A DNA stretch of 64,000 nucleotides from Nageia nagi (Eukaryota > Pinophyta), in contig JBITNC010000001.1 in assembly GCA_050084985.1 (NCBI GenBank), positions 140,120,001 through 140,184,000 on the forward strand. Reading direction: 5' to 3'. Shown one piece after another: positions 22,346-33,648 of the stretch. The notes beneath the pieces are model-generated. The model was not told where the DNA came from. It did not search any database and was given only the letters and a program-made list of their open reading frames with translations. Positions within the stretch are counted from its first letter, which is position 1. The number at the start of each line of letters is the position of its first letter. The position numbers were made by a program, and so were the translations under genes.

Positions 22346-22721
22346 TGTAGACAATACCTTGAAAGTAGATTGTTTTGGTACCCCTTGATCATGTTGGAGG
22401 GTTTTTTTTTAATTTTAAGAAATCCTAAAATATAGCTAATATGAGGCCCAAAATGGAATCATGTATCCGTTATTTAATACATGCAATTATTCTAAAAATA
22501 GAACTAAAAATAAATGAAAAATTTGGGTTTTTCAATGAACATTTTAGGCCTCAAAATTATCTCCAATAGGATACAATACAAACTTATAGATCTTAAAATT
22601 ATGCACAATTTAAAAAAAAATGACCTCAAAATGATATTTGGATCAAAAGTTATGCCCTTCAAAAGTTGTAACATTATTTTGTCACATAAAGAAAGTGTAA
22701 CTGGATATTGTAGGTGCATCA
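22346..22721. mobile_element. Possible solo LTR or LTR end
   Basis: A 376-bp segment starting TGTAGACAATACC and ending GGTGCATCA, with the TG...CA ends of an LTR. It directly abuts the point where the minus-strand reverse transcriptase reading stops (YVND at 22724-22735). No target-site duplication is seen: the left flank is GTTGG and the right flank is ATATC. The left side was probably rearranged, perhaps with the array. The start resembles the confirmed solo LTR at 47745 (TGTAGACACC). Confidence 0.45.
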
Positions 22722-23290
22722 ATATCATTTACATATACATCTAAAAACTTATGGATTAAATCATGAAATACAATTACCATAACACGCTAATATGTAGCTC
22801 CTACATTCTTCAATCCAAATGATATGACCTTGTAGAAAAATGCATCCCATGGTGTAGTTAAAGTTATCTCTTATTGACTTGTTAGGTTGATTTGAATATT
22901 ATTATTACCTAACAATACATCCATAAATGAAAAATCTCATGGCGTTTTATGTTTTCCACTATCATATAAATGTTGAGCAATGGGAAATCATCTTTTGGGC
23001 ATGCATTATTGATATATCTAAAGTTCATACAAACTTTAATTTCTCCAATTGGCTTTATAATAGGAACAACATTTGAAATCCAATAAAATTAGTTAATGGT
23101 CTTAATGAATCCAATTTTCAAATACTTTTCTAACTCCTTTGCTAAAAAATCTATTTTTGGATGCTTCTTCTTAAGGATTTTCTTTATTGGTTTTGCATTG
23201 TATCAAATAACCAAACATTGAGAAACAAAATCATGATCTAAACTAGGTATATCAACATATGACAAGACAAATATCTCTTTATGTATCAAG
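22722..23290 (-). pseudogene. pol: Gypsy reverse transcriptase fragment
   Basis: The minus-strand reading gives AKPIKKILKKKHPK, IDFLAKELEKYLKIGFIK, then WISNVVPIIKPIGEIKVCM, NFRYINNACPKDDFPLLNI, and after a frameshift HEIFHFMDVLLG, TPWDAFFYKVISFGLKNVGA and VYVNDI. These are the fingers and palm blocks of Gypsy RT. The catalytic YxDD box reads YVND, so one essential Asp is lost. Several stops and frameshifts are present. Confidence 0.9.
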
Positions 23291-24682
23291 AATATTTTTT
23301 GATACATATTTTTTTATTCTACAATAAAATATCCTCTAAAATAGGTCATTCTAGGCTCTCCTTTAGTACTAATATTTATCTCCATAATTACTTCATTCAG
23401 GGTTAATATTTCATTACTAAATTGCAATGACATAGGAAGAATTCCTAACCTTGCACAACAATAATATGTTAGACCTCAATATGAAAACTCAATATCATCA
23501 ATGCTATTGTTGCATAACAACAACACAAGTGTTTTCATTTTTATGTATTTTTCTCATTTTTATTTTCTTTTTTTTTCCTATTTTTTTCTTCGAAGTGACT
23601 CCTACTAATTACCTAGTTTTCAAGTCACTTGTCTATTTGCACTAGCAAGTTGATTTTCATAAATGAAATCATTTTTCCAAAGGTAGAGAGTCAACTAAGA
23701 ATGGTTTTCATATTCACCTTTGTGCTTGTAGCACATGCTACAATTTTCATTATAAGATATTTTCTTCCTTTTTTTTGACAATGTTGATGTTATTACAAGA
23801 TTATAATAATGTCTACGTTGTTTTTTTTCTACATAAATAAAAATAAATGAAATAAACTTAATGTAGTAGGTAAGTACCTATTATGTTATCCTAATCTAAA
23901 ATATTATATTCTCTAAAATAGGCTTTTGCATTCATGATAAAATTAACATTTCTCTTGATGTTATACTTTAGTAACTCGGATCTTTCTCCTATGAATTCCA
24001 ATATGGCACCATGAAACTATAAACAATCAAATATTAACTTCATATTTTATTCTATCCATTTCTCCTCATCAATCTATTTTAATAATTTGAATTTCTTAAT
24101 GAAATTCATCTCTTGAAATAATAATGCATAATCAAATGTATCCTCCTTATCATTCTATTGATTTCCAAATTTTGTTACATATTTTAATATCTTTAGATCT
24201 CTTATATTTCAAGGGAATAACTATAAAACTTGATCATTTTTATGAGTACATCCTCCTTGATAATTGCATTTCTCAACTACATATCTCTAAACAAAACTAT
24301 TATTTTTGAATAAGAAAAACTTCTCATCTAGATTGCATTTTTTCATCTGATCACCATTTTTATTTATCTTTGCCCCTGATGGATCTAGTTTTTTTACCTT
24401 ATGTTGTTGCTACTTTGAATAATTATTTTCATTTTTATAATTTGAACAAAATATACTACTTTCATTTCTATTTGATTATAGTGCATCATTGACATTATTG
24501 AATATGAGCTATTTTTAGTCATCCCACATCTTTATGAAAGTCATTGGATCTAGGTCTTAAATTATGTACAGTCCTAGTCTTATTTCCATAAACCTGATAT
24601 GTTATTTTATCTTTTTTATATTGGTATGATCTTCCTCTTCACTTTCACTAACTTTAAACAAATTTACCCTAATGTGAAGTAC
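23291..24682 (-). other. Linker of the Gypsy relic, no domain recognised
   Basis: Lies between protease and reverse transcriptase. Related elements have a long weakly conserved linker here. No motif is visible, and stops are frequent. Confidence 0.4.
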
Positions 24683-24960
24683 TTAAATAAATGATAAATA
24701 TATCATGTTACAATACTTAAAAGGTTTTTTACTTGCTTCAATCTTATAGAATTTACCATAATGCTTAAATTTAAAACATCCATGTAATATAGAAGTAACC
24801 ACTCTCATGGCATGGATCCAAGGTCTTCTAAGAAATAAATTATATGAAAATTTTGCACTTATGATTTGGATTGTACTAACAAGAATTTTAGACCCAAGTT
24901 CTAATGGTAATTTAACTAACATTATCAAAATCTTTTATTTGCATTATTGGCTCTTCAAAT
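24683..24960 (-). pseudogene. pro: Gypsy protease fragment
   Basis: About 80 open codons read VKLPLELGSKILVSTIQII, then FSYNLFLRRPWIHAMRVVTS and HGCFKFKHYGKFYKIEAS. The LLGRPWIH-like block followed by the TLHQ-x-KF-like block is the C-terminal half of the retropepsin domain in many plant Gypsy elements. The N-terminal half with the catalytic Asp is not readable. Confidence 0.8.
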
Positions 24961-25599
24961 GGAGGGATTTTATATATTTTCATCTAAATATCTCAACCCT
25001 AATCCTAAATCAACTAATATTTTTTTAATTTTAACCCCATGAATATGATTTTTAATGTAAAGAGCCTACAAACTTTCATTTATCACTTTTTCACTTGGAA
25101 ATTCAGTAATCAAATCTTATGATATTACTTTTCTTCAAAGAATCCACAACTTAAAAAAATGTAGAAGAAATTAAATTTTTAGGAACTTATTCACTTTTAA
25201 ATGCTTCATACAAAATATCTCTATGCGGCTTTGAGATCTAACTAAGTTCAGAGAGACTAATTTTTGCTTGTGTATTTTTAAGTTGTTCTAGCATATTGTG
25301 GGTTCATGGATCAAGTGGGAAGTCTAATTTATCTTATGTAATAGGATTTGAGATTGCCTTTGGACACTCTCTTTTAATATTTTCATAAAATTCTTCACTA
25401 AGTTAAAAATAAAATTAGCTTACAATTGATCTTGATTTTCTTGAATTAGTTTTCTTGTACGCCATATTTCGCTTTTGGAATGAGATCCAAGGGAACTACC
25501 TCTGCATGTTTACAATGGTTTGTACAGTGGATTCGTATTTGATGATATGAACTATAGTAATCCTAATTTTCTCCTTCTATAATACTATCATCTTGTGCC

Positions 25600-26360
25600 C
25601 TTTTTTTATAATGGTTTCAATATATTCTTCTTAATGAGATATAAGAGGATAAATCTAGGCTACATTAGAAAAAGTGAATTTTTGTGTGTTGTAGATCTAG
25701 TGAGAGTTGAGGTTGGATTTTTTCCCTATTGTCTAAATTTTCCTCATTTTTAACATATGGTTTCTTCCCCTCTTTTGAATTTGATTTAGAACTATATCCA
25801 TATTTCAACACCCCAATTTTAATCAAACCTTTTCTTTTGATTTTTTTTTTCCTTATGTAAAACCCTTACTCTATATATTATATGGCATGTGACTTTAAAT
25901 ATGGTAAATAACAATCATAAAAATATTATTAATCTCATATTCATCTAATTCACATTTAGTAGGCTACTATACCTTTTTGAAGTGAGGCATGAGCTTATCC
26001 AATTTCTCCTTTGATCCCTATCAAAGAACATATAAATATGTCACCTTGACCATAATCTTTATGTTTTGCTTATACTCATCCATGAAATATATGACTATAT
26101 CATTAAATGAAGTGATGGATATATATTGGGTGACTTATAGAACTACTCACTTATGTCACCTTTTATGCTTATAGGGAAGAATTTAACTATAAACATTTAC
26201 TCACTTACCAATTTTAGCACACATTCTTCTTTAAAATTGATTATATGTTTCCTTGGATGTCCTTCACCATTAAAGACATCAAACTTAGGGGTTTTGTATT
26301 CAATTGGGATTTGTAGTTGAAGATCTCATCCGAAAGAGGAATATTAAAAATTCCATCAAA
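25600..26360 (-). pseudogene. gag: Gypsy gag fragment
   Basis: Starting near 26290 the minus strand reads FNGEGHPRKHIINFKEEC, FPISIKGDISE, then FMDEYKQNIKIMVKVTYLY and KEKLDKLMPHFKKV. This matches the retrotrans_gag domain layout. Stops replace expected Trp and Gln codons, and at least one frameshift is needed. Confidence 0.75.
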
Positions 26361-26700
26361 ACTTTCTCCTTTTTGCTTCTCATTTATTTTTGATTTAAGA
26401 TTTCTAATGCCTTTTTGATGGACATAATATTTTGGTTACAAATTTCTTAGCTTTACTGTTCATTTTAGTTATTTTAAGTATTTTGGTCTTCCACACCCAA
26501 AGTATTCAACACTCAAGGATTTACCCAAAATTATTGAATAATAGTTGTGATATTTAAAATTTTGACCATTGTAATAATGCACAAAAATTGAAATTATCAA
26601 CAATTTCATTCTCCTCTCATATTTGCACCAAATTATGTCCACAAACCTTAGATTTTACAATAGAACCATCAAAACAAGTGGGTTCACTAAAATGTAGAAT

Positions 26701-27646
26701 AGGAAAAAATGAATAAAATTAATAATTTACTTACATATACAAAATAATATAGCACTGGTATAAATGATATTCTTGAAGACTTATGAACTGGGTAGGACCC
26801 CAAATGATGAATAATATTTGGATTTGACACCCCTACTACCTTGGTGAATTAATCTCCGAATCTAGTAACCTAAATACATCACAATGGAAATTCCCATGAT
26901 CTTGCAAGAACAAACACTTATATTTATGATTCTAAATGATATTATAATGAAATGAAAACTATTATAGCATGCATAAGAGTATAATAGATCCTTGGATATG
27001 TGGCATCATAAAACACCATTAGAGTAGTGAAATAGGAGTATGATCTTAATATTGACCTATCCAAATTAGGTTAGGATCTGATAGGGAATGCCATACTTTG
27101 ATCCTCCTTTTATATCCTACAAAATAAGAAAAGATAAAGGTTAGTTGATATTCCAAAAATTATAATAATCTCAAGAAAATTAAATATTCTAATCATGATT
27201 AATGATAATTAGCATTGATTAATATATTATTAGTACATGGTTAATACAATAGTCTTAATATTAGTACATTTTAATTAATATTTCTTTTAGATACCATAAA
27301 CATGATTTTATAATAAAATAGAAGATAATTTTTAGGTATTTACACATACATAATGTAGCTCCTTTCCATTTCATTATGAAAGTTTATCTATGTAAAATAA
27401 AGGGCATTGTATAATGCTTTAGCTATTGTAAGGTATGCATAAATATTATCATCGGTTGTATTTATTCCTTGAATAATGATTGTAATAATGGAGTTCATTT
27501 GATCCTATTTAAGAATATTAAATGATATGTACTCATAAATAACCACAACATTCTTTATCTATACCTTAACTACTTGATCAAGAGAAAACCATCACTTAGG
27601 AAAGATCTTATGACATCTTGTACCTAGGTAAAATGGGCAACCAAGC

Positions 27647-27683
<37 letters not shown>

Positions 27684-27844
27684 TATGATTAAGATTCTAA
27701 TCATGCATGCATGTTGTAATGTATTGAAATGAAGTTTTACTATATTGAGTGAGTGTTAGTTATGAAATTGATGTTTTATATTTGACTATTAGTCCTAGTC
27801 CTTAACAATAGTACTTGATTTACATAAATAGATTTTTATGTATT
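26701..27844. other. AT-rich stretch between two retroelements
   Basis: Probably holds remnants of the LTR of the minus-strand Gypsy element, but no LTR end or PBS could be fixed. It contains the AG microsatellite listed separately. Confidence 0.35.
27651..27678. repeat. (AG)14 microsatellite
   Basis: Uninterrupted dinucleotide run. Its perfection contrasts with the decayed neighbourhood and suggests recent slippage. Confidence 0.97.
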
Positions 27845-29940
27845 GAAAATAAGTCTTTGGATACCCAAAACAAGGGATTAAAGTGGATTAAAAAAATGAA
27901 AATATTAAGAGTTGAAATATTCCACAATCATTGAAAATTTGATGTCAATTTATAGAATTAATTAGGTATTACCATAAGTTTGTAAAGGATTATGGTAAAA
28001 TTGTAGCCCCATTACCAACTTTCCTAAAAAAAATGCTTTTAGTTGGTTGACCAAAATTGAAGATGCTTTTAACAAGTTTAAGGAAGCTATATGTTCTAAT
28101 CTAATATTAGTTATAAATAATTTCTCCAAAACTTATTTGATCGAAAGTGATGCTTCAAAAATGGGAATTTGTATAATTCTCATGCAAGAAGAAAGACCAT
28201 TGACATTCACTAGAAAGGCACTTTAAGAAAGAAATTTGGCAAGGTTAATGTATGAAAAAGAGATGCTAGTAATCATTCATGTCATCCAATGCTAACAACC
28301 ATATCTCATTGGTAAATATTTCATTATCCACATAGATCATCATAGTTTGGGATAGTTTATTGAATAGCGTATCTCTACTCCTAAGAAAAAAAAGTGGATC
28401 ACTAAATTATTGGGGTATGAATATGAGATTGTATATCGTAAGGGATGGAAAAATTAGTAGTTGATATCCTTTCCATAATTTGAATAACCAACACTAATGC
28501 AAGTAATATTTTCACCAATTTTATAATGGATAAATGAGGTAAAGTAGGAATAACTCAATTATAGTTCAACTTAGGCATTTATTTAATAAATATAAAATGA
28601 TCCCTCTAGTAAATCCAATTTCACTTGGAGCAATGGAATACTTCAATTCAAAGGATGCATTGCATTTTCCTATAAATCTCTATGTTGAGCAAATATACTT
28701 CATGAGCTACATGATACACTTGTTGTAGGGCACTTTGGGTTTCTAAATACTTAGAAGAGGGTGGCTTAATCTTTTTATTGGGATAAAATGAAATAATATA
28801 TCAAAAAAATTATTGCAAAATGTGATGTCTAGTGGTAAAAGGGTGAAATAATGGGTACTTAATGACTACTTCAACCTCTTCCCATCCCAATGCAAACTTG
28901 GACTGACATTTTGATAGATTTTATTAAGGGTATTTTGAAGTCTTATGGAAAATCTATCATGATGGTATTTGTTGATTGACTATCCAAATACACCCATTTC
29001 AACTCTTTGGATCACCGCTACAAGGTTGTTAATGTGGCTTAATTATTCCGTGATAATATTTTCAAACTCCATTGCATGCCATCAACTATGATAAGTAATA
29101 AAGACCCTACTTTCACTAGTCATTTTTGGAAAGAAATTTTCAAGCTTTAAGGAACTCAATTTAACATGAGTTCAACATCTTACCCCTAGACTAATGGTTA
29201 TATAAAGATTGTTAAAAAATATTTAGAGACTTATTTGCATTATTTTGCTTTCACAAAACCATTTCATAGGGTTAAATGGCTTCCTTTGGTAGTTATGGTA
29301 TAATACTTCATATTATACTATAATTAAAATAACCCATTATTAAGCCTTATATGAGTAAGCATCACCAAAAATAACATATTATATTATTGGAAATACTAAT
29401 ACTCAAGTAGTGAATTCAAAGATTACCAATAAAGAAGATATTTTTTTATCTTCTTATGGATAATTTAGAAATTACACACCATTGGTTGAAATATCAAGTT
29501 GATTAATAGAGGATTTAACATTAATTTTAGGAGGGAGACATAGTGTTCTTATAACTTCAAACTTATTTTCATATCTTTCTCAAGTTGAAAGGATCCAAAA
29601 AATTATCTTCAAAATTATATGGGCCTTACAAAATTATTTAGTGCATTGGACCAACAACATATAAGTTGTAATTATCTGAGTTTTCAAAAATTCATCCATT
29701 ATTTCAAGTGTCTCACCTCAAGAAGTCATTGGTTCATAAGTGAAGGCCCAAACATAACTACTTGAGTTTTTAGAGGATGACTACATAGTGGTAGAACCTA
29801 AAGCAACCTTGGAACGATGATCCTATCAACTTTGCAACCACACCATTACCGAAATTCTAATTTGGTTATGGGGATTAGCATCAAAAGATGCTACTTGGGA
29901 AGTACTTCATCAATTTCAGTAATAGTTTCCTTAATTCTAT
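27845..29940 (+). pseudogene. pol: Chromovirus pol: RT end, RNase H, integrase, chromodomain
   Basis: Reading with frameshifts gives the RT thumb (LGYYHKFVKDYGKIVAPL, KKNAFSWLTKIEDAFNKF). RNase H follows (YLIESDASKMGICIILMQE, MYEKEMLVIIHVIQC, HIDHHSL, KKKWITKLLGYEYEIVYRKG). Then the integrase core (PLPIPMQTWTDILIDFIKG, MMVFVD-LSKYTHFNSLD, NKDPTFTSHFWKEIFKL). A C-terminal chromodomain lies near 29780-29930 (VVEPKATLER, ITEILIWLWGL, KDATWEVLHQF). The chromodomain places it among Ty3/Gypsy chromoviruses, whose integrase is thought to be guided to heterochromatin. The third catalytic Glu position reads as Lys, and stops are frequent. The 5' half (LTR, gag, protease and most of RT) is missing. Confidence 0.92.
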
Positions 29941-29967
29941 CTTTGAGGAATTTTGTTTTTTAAAGGA

Positions 29968-30349
29968 TGACATATCAAGACCCTACATCCTAACATATAT
30001 ATATATTATAATGTGAACTTCCATATGTGGTTTGTAAGTTGAACTATTATTTTGTAATACTTTGGACCATCAACCTTTGTAAGTTATTAGATTAAATGTG
30101 GTTAGGATTAGACTTGAGGTAGTAAGGCTATAAATATGTGTAAGGAGGGAGAAGAAAATATCTTAAAATAAGTATTTTATCTTCAAAATTGGAAGGAGGA
30201 AACCCCCTTGAAGTGACCTATGATTTGTATTGCTATTCAATAAAGTCATGATGTTTTCCATCAAATTATTTGCTTGTTATCTTACTTGCACTTTTTTTTC
30301 ATTAAGGTTTTTAAGAGATTTTGGATTTAAACCCTTAGGTTCTTAACAA
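29968..30349 (+). repeat. 3' LTR of the chromovirus
   Basis: Follows the chromodomain by about 30 bp. It probably starts TGACATATC and ends near TTCTTAACA. It contains a TATA box and an AATAAA-like polyadenylation signal (CAATAAAGTCATG near 30238). There is no second copy in the window to prove the ends. Confidence 0.55.
30128..30136 (+). promoter_or_regulatory. TATA box in chromovirus LTR
   Basis: CTATAAATA matches the plant TATA consensus and sits mid-LTR about 110 bp before the AATAAA-like signal, the usual U3/R arrangement. Confidence 0.55.
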
Positions 30350-30981
30350 CAAATTAAACTATTATTATATTCTCCAAAGTTTATTCAATTCATTTGATTT
30401 TGAGAAGTTTTATAAAGTCTATCTATAATCATATTAACTAAATAATTTTAAAACATATACTATATCACTATTAAAGTTGCATATTAAAATTAGTAGTTTA
30501 CATTCATCTTAGTAAATATTCTCATCATGATTAATTTATATAGTTGTAATGAAGTCTCTTTTTATCTAAATTCATTAAAAAAATTACTTTATGGATCATA
30601 TTTATCCTATGGTATACAATATTTCTAAGTCATAGATTGATAAGTCTTACAAAATATTTATTTTGACTTTAAATTTGAATTCAATCTAATTAATAAATCT
30701 TATAAAATATTTTTTTAACTTTAAGTTTGATATCAATCTTGATTTGATGAATCAAATCAATTTTGAATCTTTTCTTCAAACCTTTATAAGAGGTATGATC
30801 TAATAAAACCTATTTTAAAACCTTAAATATTGATTAAATTATTATTATTATTATGATCATCAGCATCATCATCAAACAAATAAAATTAATTTGAAAGCCT
30901 TTTAAAGTTTATCATGAGTTATCCAATTAAAATGTTAATTAAAATCCATGGAAACATGATCAATAACTCACATGAATTCAA
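30350..30981. other. AT-rich stretch, no recognised feature
   Basis: Includes a short ATT run near 30840. No coding trace. Confidence 0.4.
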
Positions 30982-32470
30982 TTGGAGGTGCTCATTATGG
31001 ACTCTCTAGCTAAAAGTATAGGTTGTTTACTTTTTGGTAATGCTATTTCTATTTTACTATTTGATAACTATATTATCCTAATGTCACACATAATAATAGG
31101 ACCTCAACAACAACTATACATACTTGGTACTTACTCTAACTCACATGGATTAAAAGTTATTCTTCATAAAACAAATATTATAACATTCAATCTACCCAAG
31201 AAAGATCTCTCTTCTATTCACATCACATACAAAGGGAAAGCTATTAATATTATCACATCTTACACATACTTGGGAGTTCTTTTCATAGGATCAACCTTCA
31301 ATATGATCGCTAAATCTCAAGCAAGGTTAAACAAAAGGTATACTACCTTAGCATATTTGGATAAGCAATGCTTTTAGCTCCAATTTTAGGATATTAGTAT
31401 GAAGGTCAAACTTTTTCACACTCTTGTTACCCCCACATTACTCTATGGTTGTGAAGTTTAGGGCTCTAACCTCAAATAGGTGGGTTAGTATCGTATTGAA
31501 AGGGTCCTCATATCAATGTTGTCCAAGTTCATTCATTCAAAAAGAACTATTCCACATCCCATCATTCTAGCTGAGTTTAGTGCTCGCCCATTATTTGTAA
31601 CTACATTATTTCATATTGTCTCTTTACTACGTAGATTCCATTGTATGCCAAATATGAGAAGATATCCATATTTAGCATTGCAATCCTCCATACAGTTGGC
31701 CAATCAATGGGTGAAGAATTGTCGGTATGCTCAAACTACTACCCTCCTTCAAACTCTTAGCTTAGACATCATGAGAATTTCTCTTACTAAGTCATCAATT
31801 AATACACCATATTCTAATAAGGACATTCGAGATGAGATCTACTCAACATATATAAAAACTACTTGGACTAATCCAAAGTAACCTATTTCTCCAAAATTGC
31901 TCCATTACTCTCACTTTTATCTCCAAATAGAGAATGATTTTATCACCACTTTAAAATATAACTTGATACAAATGCCACATTACCTCAGGTTTCCTCTAGC
32001 TCAACTATGAGTTTGCTCACACTAGCTATGTATTCAGATAGATCATCACCTCCCTAGAGATTAGTGTATTTTTAGATTGTACAATCTTGATATGGAAACC
32101 AAGGAGCATTTCATTTTCACATGTCCTATATACTATGAGATATGAGTTAGATATTATTGCTTATTTAGAGACACCCATACACTGAAGTCTTGGATTAATT
32201 ATGAATACCATAGATGCATTGCCCTTTTCATCTGCGAATTATACAACCTCAAAAAAAAATTATTTAGTAACAATTTATAGAGGATAATAGGATCCTGACT
32301 TATTACTTCATGTTTCCAACCTTCAAAAGCCATGACCAGGAAATGTCAAGGTGATCACAAAGATACAATAAGAATTTCTCATCTTCAACTCCAACATGGA
32401 CCATATATGAGGACATCAGACTCTTATATAAATCACTTCTTTGCACCCTTTAATGTTGGGAGAAATCCTT
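30982..32470 (+). pseudogene. LINE reverse transcriptase, 3' half (LINE 1)
   Basis: The first 131 codons are open and correspond to the palm-to-thumb part of a non-LTR reverse transcriptase: LGTYSNSHGLKVILHKTNII, then ITYKGKAINIITSYTYLGVL and KSQARLNKRYTTLAYL. The reading continues past a stop with KVKLFHTLVTPTLLYGCEV and a second open stretch (31516-31881: SKFIHSKRTIPHPIILAEFS, LANQWVKNCRYAQTTTLLQT). It ends in the C-terminal region near 32230. The catalytic YADD box aligns with F-D-N-Y, so all key residues are lost. The element is 5'-truncated just before 30982, as is common for LINEs. I could not see a clear A-tail or target-site duplication. Confidence 0.88.
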
Positions 32471-33648
32471 GATTCATAGACCTTGTTTATGTTTTTTTTT
32501 ATTATTTTTCTTATTTTATTTCCTCTGGAGTTGCACCAAGCACTCCCATTGCTTTGTATATGTCCTACTTTATAGTCTTATTTACCTTTTTTGGTCACCA
32601 ATGGACTTATTTCAAACTCAAATCCTTTAATTAAAGGGCTCTTGAAATACATTAATCAAAGGCTCATATCTTTTAATATTATTAAAATATTACTTTACCA
32701 TTTTAATAAAAAATATTGTACATAGAGATAAAATTTAAAAAATAAATTAAAATACAAAATAATAGTAAAATATTTCAAATACATGTAGGTATTTCAAGGT
32801 AGGAGAATGAGAAATAATTAAAGAAGTCTTTATTTTTCTATTAGAAATATATTTTAAAAAATATTAACAATTTTTATATATATTTTAAATATAAATTTTG
32901 AAGGAAAGATTTGCAAGGATTAATGAAGACTATTTAATGAACAATAAGATGAATTTTTTTTAATATGTGTTTAGACATAGTTTATTTAATTTTTATAGTA
33001 TTTAGGAGGCTTGTAAATGTCTCACAAATATTATGAATTAAGACTTAATAATTTAAAAAATAAATCAAGAGTTTCAACATGTATTTTATATGCACTATGT
33101 TTTATTTTGTTTAAAAAGAGTAAACCATAGTCTTATAAATATTTTTCAACAACCAATGGTGAATGTTGAGTCCATATAAATAGTTTTGTAGTTAAGTTGG
33201 AAATATTTTCCCTAGATAATCTTAAGAGAACTTTTCAAAAATATCCAAACCTTAACATTTATATTTTAATGAGAGATTTGTGTTTGAATATATTATCTTG
33301 CAAGTTTTAATTGAAAGGATGCATATCCTACATTGATATGTTTATCCTTCTTTAGCCATTTTTATAGTAAGAATATTTTCAATAAGTTTTAAGTTTTCTT
33401 AGTAATTGATTGAAAAGATTATCATAATTTTAACTCTATGATAGAACTATTGCTCAAACTATAAAGTTTTCCTAATCAAGAAATATGATATATAAGTGAA
33501 AGATGTTTTGTAATAAATCTAATATTGATAAATAATTTTATTAGATATAATAGGATCTATTAGCTAGTATTATACCTTGTTGGAAATGATTTCTTATGTT
33601 AGAAATAACACTTATTCTCTTAGGTCCAATGATCAAGGATTCATATAA
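32471..33648. other. AT-rich stretch between two LINEs
   Basis: Contains the presumed 3' UTR of the upstream LINE. No other feature is recognised. Confidence 0.4.

Larger units (their letters stand above)
22722..26700 (-). mobile_element. Ty3/Gypsy relic (gag-PR-RT)
   Basis: On the minus strand gag (26.36-25.6 kb), protease (about 24.95-24.68 kb) and reverse transcriptase (23.29-22.72 kb) follow in the standard Gypsy order. RNase H, integrase and 3' LTR are absent. The element is cut off just after the catalytic region of RT, next to the candidate LTR at 22346-22721 and the array. The 5' LTR was not identified. Confidence 0.8.
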
